From Cheiracanthium punctorium (Eukaryota; Arthropoda; Arachnida; Araneae; Cheiracanthiidae), in assembly GCA_038373885.1 (NCBI GenBank), contig JAWZYV010013562.1, forward strand, positions 124,001 to 188,000: 64,000 bases of DNA, in the 5' to 3' direction. Both the position numbers and the translations under genes were made by a program. Shown in pieces: positions 62,036-64,000 of the stretch. The notes under the pieces were generated by a model. It saw only the letters and a list, made by a program, of their open reading frames with translations. It was not told where the DNA came from and did no database searches. Each line of letters begins with the position of its first letter. Positions within the stretch are counted from its first letter, which is position 1.

Positions 62036-62304
62036 TCAATATTTTATGAATATTGTAGAACTATCCGCTGTATATGTAAGACAATCAGGTGGTATTCCTT
62101 TTGTTGTTCTAGGAGATATTCTTCTCGATTCCCCAGCAAACATACACCTACTGGCAGAGAACCTTATCAGTGCCGTTCTGCCTTTGCGTCCAGCACCGGC
62201 ACGGCACTGCAAAAAGTAACTTAATCGCACCAAAAGTGGTCGCCCGAGAAGTACCTTGCCAGAAGCGCGGGAAAGCAACGGCACTCTGCTGGCACTACTT
62301 TAAA

Positions 62305-62561
62305 TGTATATATTTCGCCTTTCTGGGTCAATAGAGAATTAAGGCGATCTTATTGCGTTAAAGGAAGACACAATATCAAGACAAACATTTATTACTACAC
62401 TTTTACTTACAACACTTAAGAACACATAAAATATCAACAATAAAGCTTTGCGGTGCTCGCGATCTAGATTCTATTACGCATTAAAAACAGACAGTAAAAA
62501 GAAAAAGCGACCTCTATCGGTGAGCCGAAAATGGGAGAGCAATGAGCAACTATTTCACACA
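62305..62561 (-). repeat. BEL/Pao 3' LTR
   Basis: On the minus strand a purine tract (complement of CCTCCCCCCGAAAAAGGG, 62564-62581) leads into TGTGTGAAATAG at 62561. It is downstream of the BEL integrase on the same strand, and a related LTR lies at 55262-55490. The left edge near TTTCGCC is approximate. Confidence 0.75.
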
Positions 62562-62663
62562 ATCCTCCCCCCGAAAAAGGGAGGGAACACTGTTACACCA
62601 AGAAATCTCTAAAGAAAAATACACATATTAGAGATTGCACAAATATAACATAATAAAGTCAGT

Positions 62664-64000
62664 TTAGTCCTTGTGCACTTTAGTGGGGTATAGTAGTTGT
62701 ATCGGACGTTTCAAATTAGTTCCGTCAGGTAAGTATATTCGACAAGATCTAATTTTATTGTCCCGACCACGGTAAACTTCATCAATTCTGCCGAATTTCC
62801 ATGATAATCGCGGTAATTTCTTCTCTTCTATGAGCACGATGTTACCAACCTTCGGTTCTTCAGAAGATCTCTTGGAGGAGATGTGATGATTTGTTCTGAG
62901 ATCTAACAAATATAACCTTTTCCACCTAATCCAAAAGGAATTTAGGATTGTTTGCTGATATCGAAAACATTTTCTAAGCGATTCATGGTCAGATTTCACA
63001 AGCGTTTTTCTAGTGTTGTCGGGTAGGGCAATTAAGCGTTTGCCAACTAAAAAGTCTGATGGAGTTAGCGGAACAGGCTCTTGTAACTCATTCTAAATAA
63101 ACGTTAACGGGCTAGAATTGATGATTGCTTCGACTTCAGTTAGGACAGTTTCTATTTCCACATATCTCAGTTGAGCCCTTCCGAGAATTTTCCTTAAACA
63201 TCCTTTGACGGTCTTAATCATTCTTTCCCAAAAGCCGCCTGACCAAGGAGAAAGAGGAGTTATGTATTTCCACTCTATTTTGTAATTTCTGAAATGATTA
63301 TTCAGTTTCTGAAATTTTTTTTCCTCGAATAGTTCCTTCAATTCCCTTTATGCTCTATGGAATGTGCTTGCATTAACAGATAGTATAGTTTTTGGCACAG
63401 CACGACGACTTATAAATCGTTTGAATCCTAAAATAAAACTAGATGCAGTCAAATCTGTGGTTAATTCTAGATGTATCGCTCTTGTTGTAGCTCAAGTAAA
63501 TATACAGATGTAAGCCCTTTTGAGTTCCCTTTCATCCTTGTAAAAGAGAGGTCCGGCAAAGTCAATACCGGTGGCTTCAAAAGGATCTGCGATATTCACT
63601 CTATCTGGCGGAAGTGGGACTGTTACTTCTTTGTATGGTTTGGAATGAAAAAACATACAAGTCAAACAATTTCTTATGACAGTTTTGGCTAACTCTCGAG
63701 CCCGTAAAATCCAAAATCGTTCTCTGACATCTCTGATGGTTGATGACAAGCCTAAATGCGCAACACGTTCATGAGAGTTCTTTATAATTAACTTTGATTG
63801 GAAAAGTAATGCTCATGAGGAAGTAGAATCGAATTTTTTTCACCGTAAGTTAAATTCTCACATTTTAGCCTTCCCTGAACTCTCAGAATTCCGTTTGAGT
63901 CAATGTAAGGGTTTAAGTCCTTAAGTTTCGAATTATCCCTTATTGGTTTTCCTTTGCTGAGGTCTTCAATTTCTGTTTTGAATGATGTAGCTTGTGTTGC
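62664..64000 (-). pseudogene. BEL/Pao integrase and C-terminal domain (runs off window)
   Basis: Minus-strand order: HAERVAHLGLSST-like then RERFWILRARELAKTVIRNC with CLTCMFFHSKPY, ATGIDFAGPLF (first Asp), AIHLELT, LSVNASTF (second Asp, normally LSDNAxxF, reads Val), WERMIKTVKGCLRKILGR (Glu), EAIINSSPLT, then KLPRLSWKFGRIDEVYRGRD and CRIYLPDGTNLKRPIQLLYP of the C-terminal domain. Stops at about 63355 and 63090 and a frameshift break it. Upstream pol continues beyond the window. Confidence 0.92.

Overview
This is AT-rich animal nuclear DNA, most likely from a chelicerate and probably a spider. That call is an inference from the mix of transposable elements (Tcb1-type Tc1, mariner, Helitron/Helentron, BEL/Pao, Ty3/gypsy and a Jockey/I-type LINE with a CCAA tail) and from the very large introns. 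There are no bacterial-style operons and no rRNA, CRISPR or functional tRNA genes.

The backbone is one host gene on the + strand. Its exons are too short to stand out as long open frames. Ten exons between 7397 and 59988 encode about 440 codons of a Sec1/Munc18 (SM) protein, the clasp that binds syntaxin and SNAREs for vesicle fusion. All ten have consensus-type splice sites, matching phases and no stop codons. The coding path runs from the N-terminal EWK-LIVDE strand of domain 1 into domain 3a. The first coding exon and the C-terminal exons lie outside the window or were not found. The protein is clearly SM but diverged from neuronal Munc18-1/Rop, so it may be a paralogue.

Nearly all the rest is intron filled with nested, mostly dead transposons. 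Left to right: MITE with long TIRs (2.5-3.2 kb); Helitron Pif1 helicase split by a hairpin-ended repeat element (5.2-6.8 kb); piggyBac-like MITE (7.0-7.3 kb); a 1.3-kb mariner (7.6-12.1 kb) split by a 3.1-kb hAT-like transposon with a 9-bp target duplication; a scrambled gypsy relic with integrase ahead of reverse transcriptase (12.3-14.6 kb); a ~105-bp-arm palindrome carrying a hammerhead-ribozyme-like fold (15.2-15.4 kb); Tc1 relic (15.6-15.8 kb); gypsy and BEL/Pao integrases (19.2-21.7 kb); a LINE (22.7-33.6 kb) split by an almost full-length antisense copy of the same family (25.56-30.84 kb); Merlin relic (34.7-35.0 kb); arrays of 86-bp and 173-bp repeats (36.9-38.7 kb); gypsy gag and leader containing a LINE 3' end and an internally deleted Tigger (39.0-42.7 kb); Helentron-type endonuclease split by a 1.5-kb Tc1 (45.0-47.1 kb); gypsy RT (47.5-48.1 kb); tRNA-derived SINE (49.4-49.7 kb); 1.4-kb element with 27-bp perfect TIRs (50.4-51.8 kb); Helitron Rep (53.5-54.9 kb); solo BEL LTR (55.3 kb); an unassigned transposon protein (56.5-58.3 kb); copia relic (60.2-62.0 kb); and BEL/Pao pol with its LTR (62.3-64.0 kb).

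Of 21 coding elements whose direction I could read, 19 run antisense to the SM gene. This fits selection against sense-oriented insertions in introns. All boundaries and homologies are by eye, and no database search was run.
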